Shown in pieces: positions 35,028-45,000 of a DNA stretch of 64,000 nucleotides. The position numbers and the translations under genes were made by a program. Below the pieces are notes generated by a model, which was not told where the DNA came from, searched no databases, and worked only from the letters and a program-made list of their open reading frames with translations. The DNA comes from an uncultured Caldilineaceae bacterium (GTDB lineage Bacteria; Chloroflexota; Anaerolineae; Caldilineales; Caldilineaceae), in assembly GCA_958295915.1 (NCBI GenBank), contig OY282381.1, positions 2,812,722 through 2,876,721 on the forward strand, given 5' to 3'. Position 1 is the first letter of the stretch. Each line of letters opens with the position of its first letter.

Positions 35028-35978
35028 ATGTCCTATCACCCATTACGCATCTTCAGCGGTTCTGCCCACAAAGAATTGGCCCTGGAGATTGCCCAAACCC
35101 TAGGGGTGGAGCTCGGTCGATCCTCCACTCGCCGTCTGCCCGACAGCGAGATACATGTGATGATTGATGAGGTCGTGCGGGATCAGGATATTTTTCTGGT
35201 GCAGCCGTGTTGCCAGCCGGTGAATGATCATGTGATGGAATTGATCCTGTATTTGGACGCATTCCGGCGGGCCAGTGCCCACAGCGTGAGTGTTGTTTTG
35301 CCCTATTTTCCCTATGCCCGTCAGGACCGCATGGCCCATGGGCGTGAGGCGGTCAGCGCTCGGGTCATAGCCAATATACTGGAAATGATGGGGGTGGATC
35401 GCGTGATTTTCGTAGACATCCACGCCAGGGCCATTCAGGGTTTTTTCAATATCCCTGTCGATCCGCTTTCCGCTCTGCCGATTCTGGCTGACTATTTCCG
35501 TCAGGAGGAGTGGAAAAACGCGGCCATTGTCAGCCCGGATGTAGGCCGGGCCAGTATGGCGGGGCGCTATGCGCAGCTACTCAATCTGCCACTGGTGGTG
35601 ATGCACAAACGGCGCACCAGTGTCAGCGTCACAGAAACCACCCACGTTGTCGGTGAAATCGCTGGGAGTCGCCCGATTATTATCGATGATATTATGGCTG
35701 GCGGCAGCGTTCTTAAGCAAATCGACGCTTTATATGAGGCCGGCGCGCAGGGCACTGCCGCCTTCGCTATCACGCATCCGGTATTGCTGCCTTCCGCGCT
35801 GGAACACCTCCAGGCGGATGATCGCATCGACAAGCTAGTCGTTTCCAACACAGTTCCCGTCCCCCGGGCAAAACGGTCTGACAAAGTCGTTGTACTATCG
35901 ATTGCGCCCATGCTGGCCGACATTATCAATCGCATCCATCAGGGGCGCAGCATTTCCGAGAAACTCATCCTGATGTAA
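35028..35978 (+). CDS. prs: Ribose-phosphate pyrophosphokinase
   Basis: Makes PRPP from ribose 5-phosphate and ATP for purine, pyrimidine, His and Trp synthesis. 316 aa, normal length. Motifs: [23 protein letters not shown] N-terminus, [11 protein letters not shown] (flexible catalytic loop), [38 protein letters not shown] and the PRPP-binding loop [15 protein letters not shown]. The usual RADD-like KKRP motif is represented by HKRRTS. ATG with AGAGAGTAGCT upstream. Housekeeping gene; no operon partner. Confidence 0.95.
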   Translation: MSYHPLRIFSGSAHKELALEIAQTLGVELGRSSTRRLPDSEIHVMIDEVVRDQDIFLVQPCCQPVNDHVMELILYLDAFRRASAHSVSVVLPYFPYARQDRMAHGREAVSARVIANILEMMGVDRVIFVDIHARAIQGFFNIPVDPLSALPILADYFRQEEWKNAAIVSPDVGRASMAGRYAQLLNLPLVVMHKRRTSVSVTETTHVVGEIAGSRPIIIDDIMAGGSVLKQIDALYEAGAQGTAAFAITHPVLLPSALEHLQADDRIDKLVVSNTVPVPRAKRSDKVVVLSIAPMLADIINRIHQGRSISEKLILM

Positions 35979-36128
35979 GAAGCGCATATCGGGCAGAGGC
36001 GGCGGCTCGCGCGTCGGCTGGCCCGCTGTGTCGTCGGTTGCATACCACAGGCCCAGGCTCACATCAATGTACAGGTATCTGTCCGCTATTTCGGCGGGCT
36101 GGGGCGACTGATACCCGGAGAATCGCGC
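35979..36128. other. Intergenic region with possible coding remnant
   Basis: No gene. On the minus strand a short open run reads ADRYLYIDVSLGLWYATDDT, which looks protein-like (perhaps the tail of a lost gene), but cannot be assigned. Confidence 0.25.
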
Positions 36129-37310
36129 ATGGCGGCCCTCAAACGTTCCTGGATTGAACGGTCTGAAGAGGAATCACGAGAGCGGGACACACATCTCGAT
36201 ACCGATATAGTTGAAGATGAAAAGATATATGTAGCGTCATACTCACAGTTGATGTGGTGGCGTTTTCTCAAACATCGCATGGCGGCGCTCGCCGGCGTTC
36301 TGGTTATCATTTTGTATCTGATTGCAGCCTTTGCAGAGTTTGTGGCCCCGTACGATCCGGAACAATCTTTTGTCAAATATAAATTTGTGCCGCCAATGAA
36401 AATCCGCATCATCGACGCGGAAGGCAGACTGCACCGGCCGTTTGTCTACAAAATCATCCGCGAACGGGATCCGGAGACCTTGCGCAATATCTACACAGAG
36501 GACACGACGACTATCCATCCGATTCGTTTTTTCGTGCGCGGGACAGAGTACGAACTCTGGAGTCAGTTCCCGACTACATGGCATCTCTATGGGTTGGATG
36601 TTCCTCACGAGGAGCAGGGCATCTTTCTGATAGGCGCAGATCGGCTTGGGCGCGATCTTTTCTCCCGTCTGTGCTACGGCGCGCGTATCTCCCTGACCAT
36701 CGGGCTGGTGAGTGTCGTCATCAGTCTGGTAATCGGGATTTTGCTCGGCGGCGTCTCCGGCTTCTACGGCGGTTCTATCGACAACACCATTCAGCGTCTG
36801 ATCGAGTTCATCCGCTCGATTCCGGAGATTCCCCTGATTATGGCATTGGCCGCGGCCCTGCCCGCAGACTGGCCGGTCGTGCGTCTGTACTTTGGCGTAA
36901 CGATCCTTTTGTCCTTTGTTGGTTGGACCGGGCTGGCCCGGGTCGTACGCGGGCGTTTTCTGAGTATGAGAGAAGAGGATTTTGTGATGGCGGCCCGTTT
37001 TTCCGGCTCTGGCGAAATGCGCATCATTCTGCGCCACATGGCCCCCTCATTTCTCAGCCATATCATCGCCTCCTTGACATTAGCGATTCCGGGCATTATT
37101 CTGTCCGAAACCGGCCTGAGTTTCATCGGCCTGGGCCTGCGGGCGCCGGCCATCAGTTGGGGGGTTTTGTTGCAAGAGGCCCAAAATTTACGTTCCGTCG
37201 CCCTGGCCCCGTGGGTATTGACCCCTGGTCTGGCGGTGGTGCTCGCGGTATTGGCTTTCAATTTCCTCGGCGACGGCATCCGCGACGCCGCCGACCCATA
37301 CGCCAGGTAG
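36129..37310 (+). CDS. Oligopeptide/solute ABC transporter permease, OppC type
   Basis: 393 aa inner-membrane permease. One N-terminal helix (MAALAGVLVIILYLIAAFAEF, about 56-76), then a roughly 120-residue extracytoplasmic segment (VAPYDPEQSFVKYKFVPP and following) longer than in enterobacterial OppC, then the five-helix binding-protein-dependent transport domain with the EAA-like loop REEDFVMAARFSGSGEMRIILRH. The C-terminus LGDGIRDAADPYAR is diagnostic of the family. 46-50% identical by eye to the permease at 47719-48897. No partner OppB is adjacent; OppD lies 870 bases downstream beyond a coiled-coil gene. Confidence 0.9.
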   Translation: MAALKRSWIERSEEESRERDTHLDTDIVEDEKIYVASYSQLMWWRFLKHRMAALAGVLVIILYLIAAFAEFVAPYDPEQSFVKYKFVPPMKIRIIDAEGRLHRPFVYKIIRERDPETLRNIYTEDTTTIHPIRFFVRGTEYELWSQFPTTWHLYGLDVPHEEQGIFLIGADRLGRDLFSRLCYGARISLTIGLVSVVISLVIGILLGGVSGFYGGSIDNTIQRLIEFIRSIPEIPLIMALAAALPADWPVVRLYFGVTILLSFVGWTGLARVVRGRFLSMREEDFVMAARFSGSGEMRIILRHMAPSFLSHIIASLTLAIPGIILSETGLSFIGLGLRAPAISWGVLLQEAQNLRSVALAPWVLTPGLAVVLAVLAFNFLGDGIRDAADPYAR

Positions 37311-37320
37311 GTCGAGGAGC

Positions 37321-37438
37321 GGCCCTGGATTCGCTTGATTTATATGATGAGCTGATGCGCAGTAGTTGACAAAGCAGGTAGAATAAGGTCAGGATATGAA
37401 AGATCGATTTCTCTAGCGCCTCTTTCGAGCAGAGGCGC
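37321..37438. repeat. R2 fragment and R3 hairpin
   Basis: TGGATTCGCTTGATTTATAT resembles one R2 end (37321-37362). An R3 hairpin GCGCCTCT-TTCGAGC-AGAGGCGC lies at 37416-37438. The region separates OppC from the coiled-coil gene. Confidence 0.6.
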
Positions 37439-37476
37439 AAGTCAACCTCCTCTCTGACCGGTCAGGAGACTAACCT

Positions 37477-37893
37477 ATGGCAACGACAGCGGCGCCCGCC
37501 TCCCTGGAAGAACGCCTCGCCCGGCTGGAAGCGGAACGCAACGTCCCGATGCCAACTGAACGCCTCGCCCGCATCGAAGGCGCATACGAACACCTGGCAA
37601 CCAAAGCCGACCTGCAGACCGTCAAGGCGGATATAGCAGCCGTCAAGTCGGAGTTGCAAGGAGATATAGCAGCCGTCAAGTCGGAGCTACAAGGGGATAT
37701 GGCAGCCGTCAAGTCGGAGCTACAAGGGGATATGGCAGCCGTCAAGTCGGAGTTGCAAGGGGATATAGCAGCCGTCAAATCGGATATAGCAGTCGTCCAA
37801 TCGGAACAGAGAGCGCTCAAGTGGATGATGGGCATCGGGATTGCAGGCATTCTGTACCCGCCGCTTCGTGACCTCCTGGCGCAGTTGCCCTAG
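37477..37893 (+). CDS. Hendecad-repeat coiled-coil protein with C-terminal membrane segment
   Basis: 138 aa. Residues about 12-45 are helical, then about five near-identical 11-residue repeats (GDIAAVKSELQ; 33-bp DNA repeat at about 37630-37790), typical of a right-handed coiled coil, then a weakly hydrophobic tail (MMGIGIAGILYPPLRDLL). Ribosome site AGGAG lies 10-15 bases upstream of ATG 37477. Resembles small DUF1640-like coiled-coil membrane proteins, but assignment is not firm. The near-perfect DNA repeats imply recent expansion and probable length variation between strains. It sits between OppC and OppD. Confidence 0.65.
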   Translation: MATTAAPASLEERLARLEAERNVPMPTERLARIEGAYEHLATKADLQTVKADIAAVKSELQGDIAAVKSELQGDMAAVKSELQGDMAAVKSELQGDIAAVKSDIAVVQSEQRALKWMMGIGIAGILYPPLRDLLAQLP

Positions 37894-38084
37894 CCAACAC
37901 GCGCCACAGATAGACCGATCCCGGCCCGAACAGACCGCCCGAACGCCATTCTCAGGACGCCACAGAAACGCCGTGACAGAGCTTCCAGGATCACAAAGCC
38001 GTAGAGAACAGACCTGCACAGCGCAGCCTACCCCCGAATTCAGCAGCCCGCAACCCTGCTACGAATCAGAGCCGAAATATGCGT

Positions 38085-38165
38085 AACATGAATGATGAAG
38101 ATGATGAACTGCAGTTATCAAGGCAATCACATGAATCATAAAAACCAGTGGTCAAATCAGTGGTC
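38085..38165 (+). repeat. R2 element before oppD
   Basis: ATGAATGATGAAGATGATGA, CTGCAGTTATCAAGGCAATC and CCAGTGGTCAAATCAGTGGTC; the terminal unit is duplicated. The rest of 37894-38084 holds no gene. Confidence 0.65.
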
Positions 38166-38183
38166 ACAGAATGGATTTCGCCT

Positions 38184-39266
38184 ATGACAATTTCATCTAT
38201 GCAAGTCGATACGCTTTCCGCAGCAGATAGGCCCGCCAGCTCCCAGGAGATGCTTCTGGAAGTGCGTGGACTGAAGACACATTTTTTTCTGGCCCAGGGC
38301 ATTGTGCGAGCTCTGGAAGGCGTTGATTTTACAGTGCGCCGTGGTCAGACTGTCGGGTTGGTCGGAGAAAGCGGCTGCGGCAAATCTGTCACGGCCCGTT
38401 CAATCATGGCAATCGTGCCCCATCCGGGACGGGTGGTCGAGGGCGAAGCCCTGTTCCATCTGCAAAGGCAGGAGAACGGCAGCATTACGGATCAGGTCGT
38501 TGACATGACGAAGATCGATGCCATGGGCACGCAGGCCCGCTCCATCCGCGGTGGCGAGATCTCCATGGTCTTTCAGGAGCCGATGACTTCGCTAAGCCCT
38601 GTCCACACCATTGGCAATCAGATTATAGAGGCCATTCTTCTGCATCAGGATGTCAACAAAGAAGAGGCCCGCGCGCAGGCGATTGATGTGCTCAACAAGG
38701 TTGGGATGCCCCAGCCAGAACGCACAATCGACCGTTATCCCCATCAGCTCAGCGGCGGCATGCGCCAGCGCGCCATGATTGCCATGGCCCTTTCCTGCCG
38801 CCCCAGTCTGCTCATCGCTGACGAGCCGACAACCGCCCTGGACGTGACAACCCAGGCCCAGATTCTGACGCTCATGCGCGAGTTGCAGGATGAGCTGGGG
38901 ATGGCGATCATCTTCATCACCCACGATCTGGGCGTCATTGCGCAGATGGTGGACTACGTGGTGGTCATGTACTTGGGTGAAGTGGTGGAGATGGCCGATG
39001 TCGATACCATTTTCTATGATCCCAAACACCCATATACCCAGGCACTCCTGCGTTCCATCCCCTTATTGGGGCGCAAATCGGCTCAGGGCATTACCAGCCA
39101 ACTGACAGCGATTCGCGGCTCGGTGCCGGACCCATACTCGATCCCCGCAGGCTGTCCGTTCCACCCACGCTGCCGCAAAGCGATCGCCGGGGTATGCGAT
39201 AGCCGAAACCCACCTCTATTGGAACTGGAAGGCGGCCACAGAGTCCGCTGCGTGTTGTACGAGTAG
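38184..39266 (+). CDS. oppD: Oligopeptide/solute ABC transporter ATPase, OppD type
   Basis: 360 aa from ATG 38184; an in-frame GTG at 38148 lies inside the R2 element and would add 12 residues. Walker [10 protein letters not shown]-loop [15 protein letters not shown], signature [15 protein letters not shown], Walker [18 protein letters not shown]-loop FITHDLGV, and the C-terminal OppD/F domain with the Cys cluster ([16 protein letters not shown]) usual for this family. Pairs with an OppF ATPase; the nearest is at 55890, 17 kb away. Followed by the 877-aa protein 11 bases later. Confidence 0.92.
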   Translation: MTISSMQVDTLSAADRPASSQEMLLEVRGLKTHFFLAQGIVRALEGVDFTVRRGQTVGLVGESGCGKSVTARSIMAIVPHPGRVVEGEALFHLQRQENGSITDQVVDMTKIDAMGTQARSIRGGEISMVFQEPMTSLSPVHTIGNQIIEAILLHQDVNKEEARAQAIDVLNKVGMPQPERTIDRYPHQLSGGMRQRAMIAMALSCRPSLLIADEPTTALDVTTQAQILTLMRELQDELGMAIIFITHDLGVIAQMVDYVVVMYLGEVVEMADVDTIFYDPKHPYTQALLRSIPLLGRKSAQGITSQLTAIRGSVPDPYSIPAGCPFHPRCRKAIAGVCDSRNPPLLELEGGHRVRCVLYE

Positions 39267-39277
39267 GGATAATCTAT

Positions 39278-41911
39278 ATGAGCACACAGAGCGCTGCGGC
39301 GCCGATCTGGCAGGAGGCCGCCCTGCAAGCCGGCTTTGTGCACGACTGGCTGGTGGCGGGCCCGCTGGCAACGCCGCTGGCGGATATCAGCAGCTATACA
39401 GACCCCGAATCGCGCCCCACAGAGGCGCGCATACACTCTTTCAAAGAGCGGATCGCGGCCGATTTCGCCGGCTCAGCGTCGGTAGCCCCCTTCTCGACCG
39501 CGCTGGAACGTCAGAAATTTGTTCCCGACCGTAGCGATACTGAGCTGGAATGGCGTGTCGTGCGCTGTCTCGACGATCACTTCGTCGATCTGTCCACCTT
39601 TCATCACATGCCTCACTACCTGCAATCCTGGGCCTACTGCGTCCTGGATAGTCCCCGCGCGTGGAATGTGACCTTCGCCCTCACGACCAATGGCCCCGCG
39701 GATATCTGGATCAACCACGAACATAGGCGACGGGTGGAGCACTTTCATCATCAGTTGCCCCATACCGTCTCGTTCACGGCGCGGCTGAACGAGGGGCGCA
39801 ACGAAATTGGCGTATGTTTCGAAGCCGTCGCCGTGCGCGAATGTCCGTATGTGATGGCCCTGCAAGTAGGGTCGGCGTCTGGCGCCTGCCCTGGGCAACT
39901 CCACGTATCCCTGCCCACATCGATCCGGCCTGGGAATCGGCGTCAGACGCTGGATTCTATTTTTGCCAAGGCCTACCTGGAGCGGGACGTCTTCTCCCGT
40001 CATGCGGAGGTCGTCGTCCGTTGGCCTGAGGGCCAAGCGGTGAAGGACAACTTTGCCTTGCGGCTGGAACGCAAAGGCGGTCGCATCTACAGCGAGCACC
40101 ACACAAAGGACGAGGAACGGGCCGAGGTGGTTCTAGGGACTGCCTTCCAGTTTCCAGAAGACGACTATCAGGTTCTGCTCTTCCCCTATCCAGAGGATTA
40201 CTACGTCCACGGCCTGCGCGTTGAACGCCGGCTGGACATCCACATCGTCGGCAACAACGAGTATTCCTGCGACCGCTATGCCACCTATCCAGAACGCCGC
40301 CGGGAAGCCTTGCTCAATGCTGCCCGGCGCGGCGCCGAAGGCAACATCTTCTCCGAGATCGCCGCCATGGAGCTGGATCTCTGGAACAATATCAACGAGC
40401 AGGTGATCCTCGATAGCATCGCTTCCATTAACGGCCGGGCCGATTGCAGTGATTTCTATCTGGTCGGCCTGCTGGGCATGGCGGGACGCTACATCGAAGA
40501 GCCGGGCTTTCCTCAGGCGCTCGTCGAACCGTTGCAAAGCTGCTTCCTCAACTTTCGCTATTGGATGGACGAGCCGGGCGCCGACGCCATGTGTTTCTGG
40601 TCGGAAAACCATCAGATTCTCTTCCATACCTGTGAAATCCTGGCCGGCCAGCTGTTGCCAGAGGAGATATTCCCCAATGCCGGCCTGACCGGCAGCCAGC
40701 ATCGGGCCAAGGGCGAAGAGAGGGCGCTCTCCTGGCTGCGTAAGCGGGCCGCGGGCGGCTTTCGCGAGTGGGATTCCAATACCTATTTCGAGGAGGATGT
40801 CCTGGCTCTCTCCCATTTGGTCGATCTGGCAGAGAACGATAACGTGCGCGAACTGGCAGCGGTTGTGCTGGACAAGATGTTGTTCGGGCTGGCGGTCAAC
40901 TCATTCAAGGGTGTTTTCGGTTCCAGCCACGGTCGCACCTACACGCCTTATATCAAAGACGCCTATCGGGAGCCGACATCTGGCATCTCCCGGCTGCTGT
41001 GGGGCAAAGGCATCTTCAATCGGAGCATTTTGGGGAGCGTCAGCCTGGCCTGCGCTGTCAACTATCAGCTACCGCCCGTTATCGAGGCCATCGCTTTGGA
41101 CCCCGCTGAAGAGATCTGGAACCGGGAGCGGCATGCCGGGCAGTTGGAGATGTGGCGCGATCGCGAAGAGGGCGCCTGGGAGGTGAATAAAGTCACCTAT
41201 AAGACGCCGGACTATATGCTGGCTTCTGCCCAGGATTACCGGCCCGGCGAACTCGGCTATCAGCAGCATATCTGGCAGGCCACACTTTCAGCGGAAGCGG
41301 TCGTCTTCGTCACGCACCCGCCCTGCCTCAGCGAAGATGGCTCACACCGTCCCAACTTCTGGCACGGCAATGTCGTCCTGCCGCGGGTTGCCCAGTGGAA
41401 GGATCTGTTGGTGGCGATCCATCGATTGGCGGCAGACGATTGGCTGGGCTTTACCCACGCCTATTTCCCCATTTACGCTTTCGACGAATACGAGATTCGG
41501 GATGGCTGGGCTTGCGCCCGGGTCGAGGACGGCTATCTGGCCATAACGGCTTCCGCTGGCTTGTCACTGATCCAAAGCGGCAAAAATGCGTTTCGGGAGC
41601 TGCGCTCCTACGGGCAGAACAACACATGGCTGGCGCAGATGGGGCGCGCGGCCGTGGATGGCGGTTTTGCCGAATTCGTGGAGAAGGTGACGGCTCTGGA
41701 CATCATCTTTGAGGAAGACAGCGTACACCTGACAAGCCTGCGTGGCGAGAGCATCGACTTCGGCTGGAAAGGGCCTTTGCTCGTCAACGAGAAAGAGGAG
41801 CCGATCACTGGCTTTCTCCACTTTGACAATCCGTATTCCAGCACGGAACTGGGCGCTGAAAAGATGGACATTCAGTTCCTGGATCTGCTCATGCGGCTCG
41901 ATTTTTCGTAG
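39278..41911 (+). CDS. Large cytoplasmic protein of unknown function, possible alpha/alpha-barrel
   Basis: 877 aa, no signal peptide. An N-terminal beta-rich part (FALTTNGPADIWINHEHRRR; FTARLNEGRNEIGVCFEAVA) resembles a jelly-roll carbohydrate-binding module. The central part (about 400-640) is helical, with SENHQILFHTCEILAGQLLP and YFEEDVLALSHLVDLAENDN, suggesting an (alpha/alpha) toroid like those in heparinases or other glycan-processing enzymes. A C-terminal beta part follows. No catalytic motif can be named. It starts 11 bases after oppD and is surely co-transcribed, suggesting it processes the transported solute. Unrecognised family. Confidence 0.75.
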   Translation: MSTQSAAAPIWQEAALQAGFVHDWLVAGPLATPLADISSYTDPESRPTEARIHSFKERIAADFAGSASVAPFSTALERQKFVPDRSDTELEWRVVRCLDDHFVDLSTFHHMPHYLQSWAYCVLDSPRAWNVTFALTTNGPADIWINHEHRRRVEHFHHQLPHTVSFTARLNEGRNEIGVCFEAVAVRECPYVMALQVGSASGACPGQLHVSLPTSIRPGNRRQTLDSIFAKAYLERDVFSRHAEVVVRWPEGQAVKDNFALRLERKGGRIYSEHHTKDEERAEVVLGTAFQFPEDDYQVLLFPYPEDYYVHGLRVERRLDIHIVGNNEYSCDRYATYPERRREALLNAARRGAEGNIFSEIAAMELDLWNNINEQVILDSIASINGRADCSDFYLVGLLGMAGRYIEEPGFPQALVEPLQSCFLNFRYWMDEPGADAMCFWSENHQILFHTCEILAGQLLPEEIFPNAGLTGSQHRAKGEERALSWLRKRAAGGFREWDSNTYFEEDVLALSHLVDLAENDNVRELAAVVLDKMLFGLAVNSFKGVFGSSHGRTYTPYIKDAYREPTSGISRLLWGKGIFNRSILGSVSLACAVNYQLPPVIEAIALDPAEEIWNRERHAGQLEMWRDREEGAWEVNKVTYKTPDYMLASAQDYRPGELGYQQHIWQATLSAEAVVFVTHPPCLSEDGSHRPNFWHGNVVLPRVAQWKDLLVAIHRLAADDWLGFTHAYFPIYAFDEYEIRDGWACARVEDGYLAITASAGLSLIQSGKNAFRELRSYGQNNTWLAQMGRAAVDGGFAEFVEKVTALDIIFEEDSVHLTSLRGESIDFGWKGPLLVNEKEEPITGFLHFDNPYSSTELGAEKMDIQFLDLLMRLDFS

Positions 41912-42033
41912 CGCTGCGGTGGTTGGCGCCCCGTGACCTGTGGCTGGTGGGGTTTCCTGACCACTCGCCACAGGCGACTGGCCACTGGTATTTTCGGTCG
42001 GTCCCCTCTATACCTACATGACCTGGTTGTCAA
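41912..42033. repeat. R4-type tract between convergent genes
   Basis: TCCTGACCACTCGCCACAGG and CGACTGGCCACTGGTATTTT units; no terminator with a T-run was seen. Confidence 0.45.
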
Positions 42034-45000
42034 CTAATCCTCCGATTCCCACGTTGGGTATATTTGATCGGTGGCGCTTTGCGCTGATGGGAAAAGACAC
42101 ACTACTTTATCGGAACCATTCGCATAGCCGTAAGCCTGGAATACAAGCCGTGATTCTGATGTAATGCCAGGAATCTCTCCACTAAGCGTTATTGTGTCCG
42201 CCTGAGGAGATACCTCTATGCTGGCAGGTCCGAGATAGGAAGGGCCACTTTCATGCCGTTTCATAGTATCAACTTGCACTTTATCTTCTATAGGCGCGGT
42301 AATATTCCTGCCGCTAACGCCCACAAAATGACTGGCGGACAGATCGTAATCGAGGCCGCCAAACCCTGTTTCCAGGTTGTTGTCCACATCTATTGACACC
42401 GTCCACTCGTATTCCAGCCTTCTATCCCGCATGCCAGTCCTATCAAATGTCAAGGCTTCTGGAACGTCTCTGAGATGAAAGACAACGGTCAGCGTTTGCC
42501 CGGACAAAGTCGTATTGACTTCGACAATATCTATATGCGCATCCAGTGCGTCTGAGGCGTCATCAGCTACAGTTTGACCTGGCGCAATCGTTGCGTCATC
42601 AGGGTCACACATATTGGACTCTATGATCCAATCGCTGATCCAATCGAGGCGATCCTGGTCCACGCCAGGTTCTTGCGCGGATACGCTCCGATCCTTATCT
42701 CCAACTGCTTGATGGGTGGCGCTTTGTGATGATGGGAAAAGACACCCTACTTTATCAGAGCCATTCACATAATCGTAAGCCTCGAATACAAGCTGTGATT
42801 CTGATGTAATGCCAGGAATCTCTCCACTAAGCGTTATTGTGTCCGCCTGAGGAGATACCTCCATGCTGGCACGTCCGAGATAGGAACGGAAATTTTCATG
42901 CCGTTTCCCAGTATTCGCTTGCGCTGTATTTTCTATAGGCGCGGTAATATTCCTGCCGCTAACGCCCACAAAATGACTGGCGGACAGATCGTAATCGAGG
43001 CCGCCAAATTCTGTTTCCAGGTTGTTGTCCACATCTATTGACACCGTCCACGCGTATTCCATAACATTATCCGGAACATTATCCGGCACACCAGTCCTGT
43101 CAAAGGTCAAGGCTTCTGGAACGTCTCTGAGATGAAAGACAACGGTCAGCGTCTGCCCGGACAAAGTCGTATTGACTTCGACAATATCTATATGCGCGGC
43201 CAATGCGTCTGAGGCGTCATCGGCTACAGTCTGACCTGGCGTAATCGTGGTATTGCGCGCCACTGTGGAGCGCGACATAGTGTCATCAGGATCACACCGA
43301 TATGCTTGATGGGTGGCGCTTTGTGATGATGGGAAAAGACACCCTACTTTATCAGAGCCATTCACATAATCGTAAGCCTCGAATACAAGCTGTGATTCTG
43401 ATGTAATGCCAGGAATCTCTCCACTAAGCGTTATTGTGTCCGCCTGAGGAGATACCTCCATGCTGGCAGGTTCGAGATAGAAATGGAAAGCGCCACTTTC
43501 ATGCCATTTCCCAGTATTCGCTTGCGCTTTATTTTCTATAGGCGCAGTAATATCCCTGCCACTAGCTGAGGGGAACACAGTATGATTGGCAGACAGATCG
43601 TAATCGAGGCCGCCAAACCCTGTTTCCAGGTCGTTGTCCACATCGATTGACACCTTCCACGCGTATTCCAGCCTTCTATCCCGCACGCCATTCCTGTCAA
43701 ATGTCAAGGCTTCCGGAACGTCTCTGAGGTGAAAGACAACGGTCAGCGTCTGCCCGGACAAAGTTGTAGTTACTTCGACAATATCTATATGCGCAGCCAA
43801 TGCCTCGGATGCATCGGCGGTCACAGTTTGACCTGACGTAATGAAGTTCTCATCATCAGCGCACGTATTGGACTCTATGATCCGATTGATGAGATCCTGA
43901 TCCACTTCAGGTTCTTGCGCGGATGCGCTCCGACCCTTATCTCCAAATGCTTGATCGGTGTCACTTTGTGATGATGGGAAAAGACACCCTACTTTATCAG
44001 AGCCATCCACATAATCGTAAGCCTCGAATACAAGCCGTGATTCTGATGTAATGCCAGGAATCTCTCCACTAAGCGTTATTGTGTCCGCCTGAGGAGATAC
44101 CTCTATGCTGGCAGGTCCGAGATAGGAACGGAAATTTTCATGCCGTTTCCCAGTATTCGCTTGCGCTGTATTTTCTATAGGCGCGGTAATATTCCTGCCG
44201 CTAACGCCCACAAAATGACTGGCGGACAGATCGTAATCGAGGCCGCCAAACCCTGTTTCCAGGTCGTTGTCCACATCTATTGACACCGTCCACTCGTATT
44301 CCAGCCTTCTATCCCGCACGCCAGTCCTATCAAATGTCAAGGCTTCTGGAACGTCTCTGAGATGAAAGACAACGGTCAGTGTTTGCCCGGACAAAGTTGT
44401 AGTTACTTCGACAATATCTATATGCGCAGCCAATGCCTCGGATGCATCGGCGGTCACAGTTTGACCTGGCGTAATGATGTTCTCATCATCAGCGCACGTA
44501 TTGGACTCTATGATCCAATTGATGAGATCCTGATCCACTTCAGGTTCTTGCGCGGATGCGCTCCGACCCTTATCTCCAACTGCTTGATCGGTGTCACTTT
44601 GTGATGATGGAAACAGACACGCTACTTTATCAGAGCCATTCACATAATCGTAAGCCTCGAATACGAGCCGTGATTCTGATGTAATGCCAGGAATCTCTCC
44701 ACTAAGCGTTATTGTGTCCGCCTGAGGAGATACCTCCATGCTGGCAGGTTCGAGATAGGAAGCGCTACTTTCAAGCCATTCCCAAGTATCAACTTGCACT
44801 TTACTTCCTATAGGCGCAGTGATATCCCTATCACTTTCTGAGGAGAACACAAGATGACTGGCAGACAGATCGTAATCGAGGCCGCCAAATCCTGTTTCCG
44901 GGTTGTTGTCCACATCTATTGACACCTTCCACGCGTATTCCAGCCATCTATCCGGCACACCAGTCCTGTCAAATGTCAAGGCTTCCGGAACGTCTCTGAG

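Noticed and set aside
37630..37790. 33-bp direct repeats considered as a CRISPR array
   Set aside because: Contiguous without spacers, in frame, encoding a coiled coil; no cas genes.
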